Made by a program: the position numbers and the translations under genes. This document shows, piece after piece, positions 13,888 through 21,813 of a stretch of DNA of 41,445 bases (position 1 is its first letter; every line of letters starts with the position of its first letter). Source of the DNA: Acidobacteriota bacterium. Its GTDB lineage: Bacteria > Acidobacteriota > UBA6911 > RPQK01 > DATIPO01. The stretch is taken from the NCBI GenBank assembly GCA_035471785.1, contig DATIPQ010000098.1, positions 1 through 41,445 of the forward strand, written 5' to 3'. The notes under the pieces are model-generated. The model searched no databases and was not told the origin of the DNA. It was given only the letters and a program-made list of their open reading frames with translations.

Positions 13888-15858
13888 ATGTCCAGATTCA
13901 CCGCAGTTGCCGCCTTGCTTTTCTTTGTGGGCTTGCTCGTCACCCTGGCCGCCCCGCAAAACGCCTTTGGTCTGTTGCGCGACGTGGGGCTGGCAGGACT
14001 GCTGATCTCGCTGGCCTACTATTCCGTTCGCTTGATGCGGCGGCTGGTCAAGCGCTTCCTGTGGAAGGTCCGCAACAAGATCATCCTATCCTATGCCTTC
14101 GTGGGGCTCATACCTGTCCTCATCCTGACCTTCATCGGGATCATCTCCTTCCGCCTGGTGTTCGGCCAGGTCAGCGCCCTCTATCTCGAGAATGAGATCC
14201 GGCTGACATCCGTAGCCTTGCAGGAAGCTTCTCACCGGGTGGCTTCGGGCTTTTATGCCAGGCGCCAGGCCGGCGGCCCCCGCCAACTGCTGCAGGCGAC
14301 CTTGCAGGAGCGGGAACACCTGCTGCAAGAAGAGCCCGCTTACGCTCATCTGCGCGCCTATGTCTTCCTCCGCTCGGCGGACGGAGCCCTGCGGCCGGCG
14401 GGACGGCTGCCGGAAGAGGCGCCTCCGCTGCTCTTGCCCGAATGGGCCGGGGAGGGTTTCGACGGCTTGGTGCACGACCGGGGGCGCCTCTACTTCCGCA
14501 GCCTCGAGCAGATGCACCAGGCTTCAGACAGGCTGCTGCTGGTTCTCGATCTGCCTTTTGACGAGGCCGTGGTCGAAGCCATCGAACAACGCACCTCGCT
14601 GCGCTTGACGCCTCCCCAGTCGGTGACCCCCCTGAAAGAAGCGCGCGGACTGAGCGTGCTCTTTCAAGGCCAAGGCGGCTGGGGCGACATCTTCTGGATG
14701 CACGTGGTCACGCCCGTCGACTGGACCACCGGCAGCACCATGCGCTTTCTCGATCCCGAGCTGTCGCTTTTCGCCATCAGCGTGCCCCTGGAACAGCTCT
14801 ACTACAACTTCTACTTCTCCCAGGAGACCTTCCTGGGCCAGTATCTGCTGCAGATCGTGGCCCTGCTGGGAATCGTCTTCATCTTAGCCGAAGCGGTTTC
14901 CCTTTTCATAGGCGTAGCCATCGCCCGCAACATCACCCGCTCCATTCAGAACATCTACAGCGGCACCGAGCGCATTCGCCGCGGCGAATTCGGCTATTCC
15001 ATCCCTGAAGGCAAGGCCGATCAGCTTGGTGCCCTTTCGGCGGCCTTCAATTCAATGTCGGCCAGCATCGCCCGCCTCCTCAGCCAACTGGGCGAGAAAG
15101 AACGCCTGGAAAAAGAGCTGGAGATTGCGCGCCAGGTTCAAGAGCAATTGTTCCCGCGCACGATTCCCAAGGTGCGCCGCCTCAGCCTTGCCGGCCAGTG
15201 CCTGCCGGCCCGAATGGTGAGCGGAGACTACTACGATTTCATTCCCTTCGATGACCAGCGGCTGGATATCGTCATCGCCGACATCAGCGGCAAGGGAATC
15301 TCGGCGGCCCTGCTCATGGCCAGCCTGCAAAGCGCCATCCGCACCCGGGTGGTCTACCAGAGCGCCGATGGGGATTTCCCCGTCTGCGGACCGGGAACGC
15401 TGCGCCGGGCGGTGGCAGCCCTCAACACGCACCTCTATGCCCAAACGGCCGCCGACAAGTTCGCCACCCTGGTTTTCAGCCACTTCGACGCCGACAGCCT
15501 GACGCTGACCTACTGCAACGCCGGCCACAACCCCCCATTGCTCTTCTCCAACAAGGGTGTGCGCAAGCTGTCGGCCGGAGGAATGGCCGCCGGGCTCTTC
15601 GAAGACCGGGAATACGAGGAGGAATCGCTGCAACTGAGCCAAGGCGACCTGGTGCTCTTTTATACCGACGGCGTCGTGGAGGCCCAGGATCCTCAGGGAC
15701 GCCAGTTCGAGATGGATCGGCTGGTGGAATTAGTGTCGGGAAACGTCTTCCTGACCGCCGACGACATCCAGAAGCTGGTGCTGGACGAGGTCCTGGCTTT
15801 CTCAAGGGGCGAGGCCCAGCATGACGACATCACGGTCGTGGTGCTGAAGGTCGAGTAG
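13888..15858 (+). CDS. Membrane HAMP-SpoIIE (RsbU-type PP2C) protein phosphatase
   Basis: A 656-residue sensor phosphatase. Three hydrophobic segments lie in the first 95 residues, followed by an extracytoplasmic region to about residue 305 and another membrane helix near 312-345 (LLQIVALLGIVFILAEAVSL). A HAMP segment is at about 350-400, a coiled-coil linker (EKELEIARQVQEQLFP) near 405-430, and the SpoIIE/PP2C domain from about 440 to the end. Metal-binding residues are visible in MVSGDYYDFIP, IADISGKGISAAL, CNAGHNPP, YTDGVVEAQ and HDDITVVVLK. By family knowledge it dephosphorylates an anti-sigma-factor antagonist. No antagonist or anti-sigma gene lies nearby, so the partner is encoded elsewhere. 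Confidence 0.9.
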   Translation: MSRFTAVAALLFFVGLLVTLAAPQNAFGLLRDVGLAGLLISLAYYSVRLMRRLVKRFLWKVRNKIILSYAFVGLIPVLILTFIGIISFRLVFGQVSALYLENEIRLTSVALQEASHRVASGFYARRQAGGPRQLLQATLQEREHLLQEEPAYAHLRAYVFLRSADGALRPAGRLPEEAPPLLLPEWAGEGFDGLVHDRGRLYFRSLEQMHQASDRLLLVLDLPFDEAVVEAIEQRTSLRLTPPQSVTPLKEARGLSVLFQGQGGWGDIFWMHVVTPVDWTTGSTMRFLDPELSLFAISVPLEQLYYNFYFSQETFLGQYLLQIVALLGIVFILAEAVSLFIGVAIARNITRSIQNIYSGTERIRRGEFGYSIPEGKADQLGALSAAFNSMSASIARLLSQLGEKERLEKELEIARQVQEQLFPRTIPKVRRLSLAGQCLPARMVSGDYYDFIPFDDQRLDIVIADISGKGISAALLMASLQSAIRTRVVYQSADGDFPVCGPGTLRRAVAALNTHLYAQTAADKFATLVFSHFDADSLTLTYCNAGHNPPLLFSNKGVRKLSAGGMAAGLFEDREYEEESLQLSQGDLVLFYTDGVVEAQDPQGRQFEMDRLVELVSGNVFLTADDIQKLVLDEVLAFSRGEAQHDDITVVVLKVE

Positions 15859-15865
15859 CCCGATG

Positions 15866-16378
15866 TCATTGAACGGGCCGGGGCTGGGGAGCGAAGCGGA
15901 AACCGCTGAGTTCGATTTCGGCGTGCTGGCGCAGCCATCCCTGGGGAAAGTGCTCTTCGTCCACGGCGATGCTGATGCCGCGTTCGTACTGGGGAGGCAG
16001 CGGCTCGTCCTCGGCTGGATGGATCACCATTCGGGGAATCTCACCCACCGTTTCTTGGTTGTTGAAAAAGAGCAGCGTGACCTCCAGAGCCTCGACCGTG
16101 CGGGTGGTCAGGTTGAGGACCGAACCTTTGAAAAGAACCGTCTCTCCCCCGCTGAAGTTGGCGGTCATGCTGCTCTTGCTCTGCTCCAGGCGCAGGCTCT
16201 CGCTGTAACGTTCGAACTCGGGAGTGTCTTTTCGGATCATTCCTTCCACCTCGCCGGGAGGCGGGGGAGGTCCTGGAGTCAGGTAGTAGACCGCCAAGCC
16301 GCCCGCGATCACCAGAAGGGCGGCCAAAGGAAAGATGAGCATCGGATTGTTGGACTTCTTTTCCTTTTCCTCAAACAT
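15866..16378 (-). CDS. Membrane-anchored protein of unknown function (Pal operon)
   Basis: A 170-residue protein: cytoplasmic lysine/glutamate-rich start (residues 1-12), one membrane helix at about 13-33, a proline run (GPPPPPGE), then an extracytoplasmic domain with beta-rich segments (VLFKGSVLNLTTRTVEALEV) like the FxLYD/DUF2393 kind of immunoglobulin-like fold. AGGGAG lies about 8 bases before the ATG. It is the last gene of the minus-strand operon, 12 bases after pal, and converges with the SpoIIE gene across 7 bases. A role in the envelope is an inference from position and topology. Confidence 0.65.
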   Translation of the reverse strand: MFEEKEKKSNNPMLIFPLAALLVIAGGLAVYYLTPGPPPPPGEVEGMIRKDTPEFERYSESLRLEQSKSSMTANFSGGETVLFKGSVLNLTTRTVEALEVTLLFFNNQETVGEIPRMVIHPAEDEPLPPQYERGISIAVDEEHFPQGWLRQHAEIELSGFRFAPQPRPVQ

Positions 16379-16390
16379 GGAAAGCTCCCT

Positions 16391-17179
16391 CTAAGGCCGC
16401 AGAAGGAAGTGGGCTCGCCGGTTGAGGGCGTAGTCTTCTTCGCTGTCCCCCGTGGCAAAGGGGCGCTCTTCGCCGTAGGAAACGGTAAAGATCCGGGCGG
16501 GATCGACGCCTCCGCGCACCAGGTAGCCCTTCACCACCTGGGCCCGCAACTCGCCCAGCGCCAGGTTGTATTCGTCGGAACCCCGCTGATCGCAGTGACC
16601 TTCCACCAGAAAGCGGACCGACAAGTTTTCGGGCAACGTCAGCCACTCGATGTTTTCGTCCAGGGTGCGGCGGGCCTCGGCGCTCAGGTCAGCCTCGTCG
16701 AACTCGAAAAAGACGGGCTTGACGGCCCGCTTGAAGCGTTCTTCCAGGGGCAGATCGGGGTCGATGTTCTGGACCTCCAGTCCTTGCTCGTCGGCAAGCA
16801 CTTCCACCGTAACCGAGCGGGTGGATGATCCCCCCTCTCCCAGCGCGTTGAGAATGTAAGTGGTGGTCTGCTCGGGATAGACCTGCAAGCTTCCCACGGC
16901 CTCGACCTCGCCGATTCCGGGCTGCAGCGTCACCTGGGAAGCCGAAGTGGCCTCCCAATCCAGCAGAGAAGGCTCCCCTCTGCGCACCTGAAGAGGCTGG
17001 GCGTTCAGGGTCACCGAGGGAGGCGCCACGGTTGCGCCGGGCGTGGCATCAGGAGATCCGGTGGGACTGCGGTCGGCGCTGGGCGGGGGCGGAGGCGGGG
17101 CCTGGCGCTCGCCGCAGGCCGCAGCCGCCAGCAAGAAAACCAACAGGGGAACAAGTCTGCGATAGAAGTTCAAGGTCAA
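16391..17179 (-). CDS. pal: Peptidoglycan-associated lipoprotein (OmpA C-terminal domain)
   Basis: A 262-residue lipoprotein. The signal peptide ends in the lipobox LAAAAC with the lipidated Cys at 22; a Pro-rich spacer follows (to about 50). An Ig-like segment comes next (VRRGEPSLLDWEATSASQVT, residues about 64-130), then the OmpA domain from about 148. Peptidoglycan-binding signatures are FFEFDEADLSAEARRTLDEN, FLVEGHCDQRGSDEYNLALG and the final ALNRRAHFLL. The Ig-like insert before the OmpA domain makes it longer than E. coli Pal (about 173). It starts with a TTG overlapping the previous stop (TTGA), so translation is coupled. No tolA/tolB genes are in the window. Confidence 0.88.
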   Translation of the reverse strand: MTLNFYRRLVPLLVFLLAAAACGERQAPPPPPPSADRSPTGSPDATPGATVAPPSVTLNAQPLQVRRGEPSLLDWEATSASQVTLQPGIGEVEAVGSLQVYPEQTTTYILNALGEGGSSTRSVTVEVLADEQGLEVQNIDPDLPLEERFKRAVKPVFFEFDEADLSAEARRTLDENIEWLTLPENLSVRFLVEGHCDQRGSDEYNLALGELRAQVVKGYLVRGGVDPARIFTVSYGEERPFATGDSEEDYALNRRAHFLLRP

Positions 17180-18495
17180 TCCTCAACTGGGGCGGATGGT
17201 CCCACCACCACTGTAGTGCAGTTTACCGGATCGAGATAGCGTTCCGCCACCCGCCTCACGTCCTCTCGGGTGATGGAACGGATGATGCGGGGATAACGGT
17301 CTGGAAAGTTGATTCCCAATCCGTACAACTCGCTGGCCAGCAAAAAGCGAGCCACATTGTAGTTGGACTCGAAATCGAAGACGAAGTTCCCGGTCAGGAA
17401 CTCTTGAGCCGTCTGCAGTTCCTCGTCGCTGAAGGCCCCTTGAGCCATGGCGCCGATCTCCTCGGTCAGGCGGGACAGCGCTTGGCGACGGTTTTCGGGA
17501 GAGGTGCTGAGGTAGGCCACAAAGCGTCCGGGATAGAGTCCGGCGGTGGAGGTGATGTTGGAGTAGGTGAGGTAAGCCAATCCCAGGTCGTCGCGCAGGA
17601 TGCGCGGGATGCGGCTGGTGAATCCGGGTCCGCTGCCCAGAATCACGTCCAGCACCTGAAGACGGTGAAAGTCGGGGTTGAGCCGGGTTACCCCCAGGTG
17701 TCCCAGGGCGATCTGGACCTGCTCGGCGTCCATCACCTCTTCCAGCAGCACGGGCTTGTTCTGGCGCGGCGGAACTTGAATGGGGCGTCTGTCGAAATGG
17801 GGAGCCTGCCAGTCGCCGAAGAGGCGTGTCACCTCTTCTTCGACCCGGCCGGCTTGAACGTCGCCCACCACCACCAGCACGGTGTTGCGGGGCGAATACT
17901 TGCGGCGGTGAAAATCCCTCACGTCCTCCACCGCCAGCGCCTGCACTTGATCGGGAGTGCCCAGGTAGGGGTACTGAAGCGATGTCCCCCTGTAGATCTG
18001 GGCATTGAAAAGGCGTCCCGCCACGCTGGAGGGATCGTCTTCCATGGCTTCCAGGTCGCTGAGCAGGCGCTGCTTTTCCTCTTCGAAAGAGGCTTGTGGA
18101 AAGACTGGCTCGGCCATCAATTCGTAGAGGACCCGCAGACCCGTATCCAGCCCTTCACGGCGGGATTGGAAGGAAAGGCCGCTAATCTCGCGACGCGAGA
18201 AGACGGTCAGGCTCCCGCCTTCGTTCTCGATCAAGGCCGACATCTGGCGGGCCGTACGGCTGCGGCTGCCTTCGTCGAGCAAGCGCGAGGTCAGTTCGGA
18301 GAGGCCGGCGCAGCCCTGGGGGTTCTGGTCCGAACCGGCCAGGAGGTAGGCGTTGACGGTCACCGTGGGCAGCCGATGCGATTCGGAAACCAGCAATGTC
18401 AGGCCGTTTTCCAGACGCCTGCGGGAAAGGTGCAAGTCATAGCCGCTGCCGGGGCGGCGCCGTGTGTCCACTCGTTCCATGGTGTTTTTGATCAA
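17176..18495 (-). CDS. M16-family peptidase-like protein, inactive subunit
   Basis: A 439-residue M16 (pitrilysin/insulinase superfamily) protein with both halves of the fold: RRRLENGLTLLVSESHRLP at the start and GPGFTSRIPRILRDDLGLAY with the R/Y pair in the second half. The zinc motif HxxEH is replaced by GLSELTSRLLDE, so it should not bind zinc. Such inactive subunits usually pair with an active one, here the gene immediately upstream, as in mitochondrial processing peptidase. The start is a TTG at 18495 overlapping the upstream TGA; an ATG at 18480 is the alternative. No signal peptide is seen. Confidence 0.85.
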   Translation of the reverse strand: MIKNTMERVDTRRRPGSGYDLHLSRRRLENGLTLLVSESHRLPTVTVNAYLLAGSDQNPQGCAGLSELTSRLLDEGSRSRTARQMSALIENEGGSLTVFSRREISGLSFQSRREGLDTGLRVLYELMAEPVFPQASFEEEKQRLLSDLEAMEDDPSSVAGRLFNAQIYRGTSLQYPYLGTPDQVQALAVEDVRDFHRRKYSPRNTVLVVVGDVQAGRVEEEVTRLFGDWQAPHFDRRPIQVPPRQNKPVLLEEVMDAEQVQIALGHLGVTRLNPDFHRLQVLDVILGSGPGFTSRIPRILRDDLGLAYLTYSNITSTAGLYPGRFVAYLSTSPENRRQALSRLTEEIGAMAQGAFSDEELQTAQEFLTGNFVFDFESNYNVARFLLASELYGLGINFPDRYPRIIRSITREDVRRVAERYLDPVNCTTVVVGPSAPVED

Positions 18496-19766
18496 GCGAC
18501 CTGACTGCGGGTGCGCGGCATGCGCCCCACAATGACCTGTGAGGGGTCGAGATAGCGCTCGGCCACGCGCCGCACGTCCTCTGGCGTCACCGAACGAATG
18601 CGCCGCAGGTAATCCACCCAGTACTCGAACCCGACCAGGGTCTCCATCATGCCCAGTTGCACGGCCTGGTCAAGGGTGGTCTCGAATTCCTGCAGGACCT
18701 GAGTGCAGCATTGCTTGCGGGCGCGGGCCACGTCGTCCTCGGCCGGGGCTTCCTGGCCCAGGCGACTGAATTCGGCCAGAATGCGTTCCTCGGCTTCCTG
18801 CAGCGAAATCCCGTTGCGCAATTCGAAGCGGGCCAGCAGCAGGTAAGGATCATAGGTTTCGGTGACTTCGGTGGAAGCCATGGAGGCCAGGCGCTGCTCC
18901 TCGACCAGACTTTGATAGAGGCGGCACAGCTTGCCTTCCGACAAGAGCCGGTCGATCACCTGCATGACGTAGTGGTCGGGATTTCTTATCGAGGGAGCTG
19001 GGAAGGCCAGCAAGAGGCGGGAAACCCGGGCCGTACGCCGCACGTCGACCCGCAGGGCGGCTTGCCGAGGCGGCTCTTCAGGACAGGCCGTTTCCGCCTC
19101 TCGGCCGCCGTCCGGCAAGGACTCGAACCTGGCCCTGACTTGGCGCAGGGCTTCCGCGGGTTCGAAATCGCCCACCAGCACCAGCACGGCATTGGCCGGC
19201 GAGTATCGCCGAAGATAGTAGTCGCGCACTTGCTCGAGAGAAATCGAGCGAAGGTCCTGCAGCAAGCCGATCACGGGGTAGCGGTAGGGGTGGCTGCGGA
19301 AGGACTTGCGTTCGACCTGGCTGCGCAAGGCGCTCCAGGGCTGATCGAGGTCCATCTTGAGCTCTTCGATCACCACTTTCCTTTCCATCTCGAACTCGCG
19401 CGGCTCGAAGAGATTGCCGCCCATGCGGCTGGCTTCGATATCAAGCGCCGTCAGCCAGCGGTCGGAAGCGAAGCAGAAGTAGTAGGCGGTGGAGTCGAGC
19501 GAAGTGAAGGCATTGTTGCTGCCTCCCAGGCGGGTGGTGATGTAATCGATTTCGCCCTTGCCGTAGCGGTCGGTGCCCTTGAACATGAGATGTTCCAAGA
19601 GGTGGGAAACGCCTCTCATCCCCGGGCTTTCGTGGCGGGAGCCCACCTTGTACCACATCATGCTGGTGACGACCGGGACGCTGCGGTCTTGCCGGGCCAG
19701 CACCGTGAGGCCGTTATCGAGGCGGTGGCGGCTCACGTCTTTGATCAAAGTTTCGCCGTTTCGCAT
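18492..19766 (-). CDS. M16-family zinc protease, active subunit
   Basis: A 424-residue M16B peptidase. The inverted zinc motif is HLLEHLMFKGT (His55, Glu58, His59), and the distal Glu ligand lies in the following helix region MERKVVIEELKMD. The domain start is HRLDNGLTVLARQDRSVPVV; the second half has LSEGKLCRLYQSLVEEQRLA. There is no signal peptide, so it is cytoplasmic or exported by an unseen route. GGAGAG lies about 5 bases before the ATG at 19766. It leads the operon M16 active, M16 inactive, pal and the membrane-anchored protein. Confidence 0.9.
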   Translation of the reverse strand: MRNGETLIKDVSRHRLDNGLTVLARQDRSVPVVTSMMWYKVGSRHESPGMRGVSHLLEHLMFKGTDRYGKGEIDYITTRLGGSNNAFTSLDSTAYYFCFASDRWLTALDIEASRMGGNLFEPREFEMERKVVIEELKMDLDQPWSALRSQVERKSFRSHPYRYPVIGLLQDLRSISLEQVRDYYLRRYSPANAVLVLVGDFEPAEALRQVRARFESLPDGGREAETACPEEPPRQAALRVDVRRTARVSRLLLAFPAPSIRNPDHYVMQVIDRLLSEGKLCRLYQSLVEEQRLASMASTEVTETYDPYLLLARFELRNGISLQEAEERILAEFSRLGQEAPAEDDVARARKQCCTQVLQEFETTLDQAVQLGMMETLVGFEYWVDYLRRIRSVTPEDVRRVAERYLDPSQVIVGRMPRTRSQVA

Positions 19767-19780
19767 CAACTCTCCACATC

Positions 19781-19790
19781 TTATAAAATA
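19781..19790. promoter_or_regulatory. Shared AT-rich -10 region of divergent M16 genes
   Basis: The only AT-rich stretch in the 36 bases between the two start codons is ttataaaata. TATAAA reads toward the plus-strand gene, ending 15 bases before its ATG. The complementary strand reads tattttataa toward the minus-strand gene at a similar distance. Any -35 elements must lie inside the opposite coding regions. Confidence 0.4.
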
Positions 19791-19802
19791 GACGATTCTG
19801 AC

Positions 19803-21197
19803 ATGGTGATGAGAAATCTACGCTTTATGCTGCTGACGGTCCTCCTTCTTGCGACGCCTCCATGGGGGGCCGTCCTCTCGGCTCAGGCTCCGCCGCCCAG
19901 CCAGATCGAGCTGCCCGAGTTCGAGAAGGAGTCCTTGCTCAACGGCATGGAGATTCTCTTCCTGCCCACCACCCGCGAGGAGTCTCACTTCCTTCTCATG
20001 ATCCGCAACGGAGCGGCTTTCGACCCGGTGGAAAAGTGGGGCTCGACCTTATTGATGACACGCATGATGCTGGCTTCCACGGAAGGGCGCACCCCCGAGC
20101 AGATGCGTTTCGCCCTCAGGTCCCTCAATGCGCAAATCGAGGTCCGCGTCGACTACGACGCCCTTTACTTTCTGGGCAGCGGTCCCACGGCGCGCATGGG
20201 GGAGGTCCTTTCGCTGTTGGCCGACATCGTCATTCGTCCGTCCTTCACCGAAGAAGCCTTCCAGAGCGCCCGCCAGGAGCTGTTGCAGGAAAGGCGCGGC
20301 GAAGCCGATGACCCGGAGCTGCGCAGTCAGGAATTGCTGCTGGCCGAGTTGTTTGTCCCCAATCCTTACGGCCGACCGGTTAAAGGGACGGTGGAGTCGC
20401 TGCAGAAGGTCAGCCTCAACGACATCAAGATTCAGTACCGCCGGCTGGTCATGCCCAACCAGGCCCAACTGGCCTTCTACCACTCGGGCGACCGCGAGCG
20501 CGCCTTCCGCAGCCTGAGCCGCAGTTGGGGCGGATGGGTGGGGCGGGAAGCGCTGCCTTTCACTTTCCGCCGGGCCGAACCGCTCAAGGGGGGCCATATC
20601 TTGTTGCTGGATGGCTCAGCCGACCAGGCTATCCTGCGCTGGGGCAACCTGGGTGTGCCCAAGACCGATCCCGACTATCACGCTCTCAAGGTCTTTGAGC
20701 AATACCTCACGCTCAGCCTTCCTGACTGGGCCCAAACGGTGGAGGCGCGTTCCCACATTCAAGGCCGGCCGCTGCTGGAGGCTCGCCGCATGCCGGGTTT
20801 CCTGCAGCTCAGCATTCGCAGCCAGGCCGGGCTGCTGGCCGAGTACTTCAAGCAGTTGCGCCGTTTCGTGGAGGGGGTGGCTGAAGGCCAGATCGACGAA
20901 GGCCGCCTGAGAGAAGCCAAGCAATTGGTGCTGGAAGACTTCCGGCAGTCGCTGCGGGATCCCATGAGGCGGTTGCAGACGCTGCTGGAGATGCGCCTGT
21001 TCGAGATCGGGGCCGGCTACGTGACCACCTTCGGACTGCGCATCGAGCGCATCGACGCCGCACGCCTGCAGTCGGCTGTCATGCGCCACGTTTCGGCCCA
21101 GGATTTCGTGCTGGCCGTGACCGGCCCGCAGGCCCAACTCGAGCCGGAGCTGGAGGGGTTGGGCGTCGTGCGGACCGTGGCCCCCTCCAGCCCTTAG
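19803..21197 (+). CDS. Secreted M16-like protein, non-catalytic
   Basis: A 464-residue exported protein; ATG at 19803 or 19809. Signal peptide about residues 1-28 (LLTVLLLATPPWGAVLSAQA). The M16 fold is recognisable from ESLLNGMEILFLPTTREE, the paired strand FLLMIRNGAAFDPVEKWG, LSLLADIVIRPSFTEEAF and the second-half LEARRMPGFLQLSIRSQ. The position of HxxEH reads STLLMTRMML, so no zinc site is present. The frame is open far upstream, but that part is antisense to the active M16 gene. Divergent from the M16/pal operon, it may be a periplasmic partner, but that is inference. Confidence 0.8.
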   Translation: MVMRNLRFMLLTVLLLATPPWGAVLSAQAPPPSQIELPEFEKESLLNGMEILFLPTTREESHFLLMIRNGAAFDPVEKWGSTLLMTRMMLASTEGRTPEQMRFALRSLNAQIEVRVDYDALYFLGSGPTARMGEVLSLLADIVIRPSFTEEAFQSARQELLQERRGEADDPELRSQELLLAELFVPNPYGRPVKGTVESLQKVSLNDIKIQYRRLVMPNQAQLAFYHSGDRERAFRSLSRSWGGWVGREALPFTFRRAEPLKGGHILLLDGSADQAILRWGNLGVPKTDPDYHALKVFEQYLTLSLPDWAQTVEARSHIQGRPLLEARRMPGFLQLSIRSQAGLLAEYFKQLRRFVEGVAEGQIDEGRLREAKQLVLEDFRQSLRDPMRRLQTLLEMRLFEIGAGYVTTFGLRIERIDAARLQSAVMRHVSAQDFVLAVTGPQAQLEPELEGLGVVRTVAPSSP

Positions 21198-21236
21198 TCC
21201 GCTGGGGTTTGCCCGCTTCGACCGGCTTCCTCCTTC

Positions 21237-21265
21237 TTGCACCTGTAACGGTCTTGGAATATACT
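21237..21265 (+). promoter_or_regulatory. Sigma70-type promoter of the rimP-nusA-infB operon
   Basis: TTGCAC (21237-21242) and TATACT (21260-21265) are separated by 17 bp, the best promoter match in the window. Transcription should begin near 21272, giving a leader of about 50 bases with the hairpin at 21288-21303. Confidence 0.7.
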
Positions 21266-21287
21266 TACGCAGGGCAGACTCTTTCGA

Positions 21288-21309
21288 GTGGGCATTTGCC
21301 CACTTTTTT
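21288..21309 (+). terminator. Leader hairpin with T-tract before rimP
   Basis: GTGGGC (21288-21293) and GCCCAC (21298-21303) pair around ATTT and are followed by six T residues (21304-21309). This is the form of an intrinsic terminator, placed between the promoter and rimP. Similar hairpins occur before rimP-nusA operons in other bacteria and are thought to attenuate the operon, possibly with feedback from NusA. Confidence 0.65.
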
Positions 21310-21320
21310 ATTTTAGGCCT

Positions 21321-21776
21321 ATGGATGTGGCAGCCCGAACAGAGGAACTGGCTCGCGGAGTCGCCGAAGAACACGGCGTCCGCATCGAGCACGTGGAATT
21401 CGTAGCCGGCGCGCGCCCCTCTCTGTTGCGCATCTACATCGATAAGCCCGGAGGAGTCAGCTTGGATGATTGTCAGAAGGTCAGCAAGCACGTCGCCGTG
21501 CTGCTGGAGGTCGAGGATTTCATCGACCGAAAATATGTTCTGGAAGTCTCCTCACCCGGAATCGAGCGGCCGCTTTTCAAGGCGGACGATTACCGCCGTT
21601 TCGTGGGCCGGGAAATCCGCCTGCGGGCGACGGAGAAAATCGACGGGAGAAGGAACTTCAAGGGGGTCATTGAGGACTTCCAAAATGGGGTCGTGACGAT
21701 GGACTGCGAAGGAAACCGTTATCAGATCCCATACGAGAAGATTAAGAAAGCGAATCTGGTTTACGAATTCGACTAA
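21321..21776 (+). CDS. rimP: Ribosome maturation factor RimP
   Basis: A 151-residue protein needed for 30S subunit maturation. The ATG at 21321 follows the leader hairpin; the frame extends upstream only through the hairpin itself. N-terminal domain: ARTEELARGVAEEHGVRIEH then LLRIYIDKPGGVSLDDCQKV. The hallmark LEVSSPGIERPLFKADDYRRF is near residues 74-95. The C-terminal Sm-like domain ends FKGVIEDFQNGVVTMDCEG and YEKIKKANLVYEFD. It is the first gene of the operon; nusA starts 37 bases downstream. Confidence 0.95.
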   Translation: MDVAARTEELARGVAEEHGVRIEHVEFVAGARPSLLRIYIDKPGGVSLDDCQKVSKHVAVLLEVEDFIDRKYVLEVSSPGIERPLFKADDYRRFVGREIRLRATEKIDGRRNFKGVIEDFQNGVVTMDCEGNRYQIPYEKIKKANLVYEFD

Positions 21777-21813
21777 CCAGAAGGGACGCCGAAGAGCGTT
21801 CGAGGCGATATAA

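Noticed and set aside
18657-19802. Long N-terminal extension of the secreted M16-like gene
   Set aside because: The added 380 residues are antisense to the active M16 protease gene; a signal peptide begins at 19803, which marks the real start.
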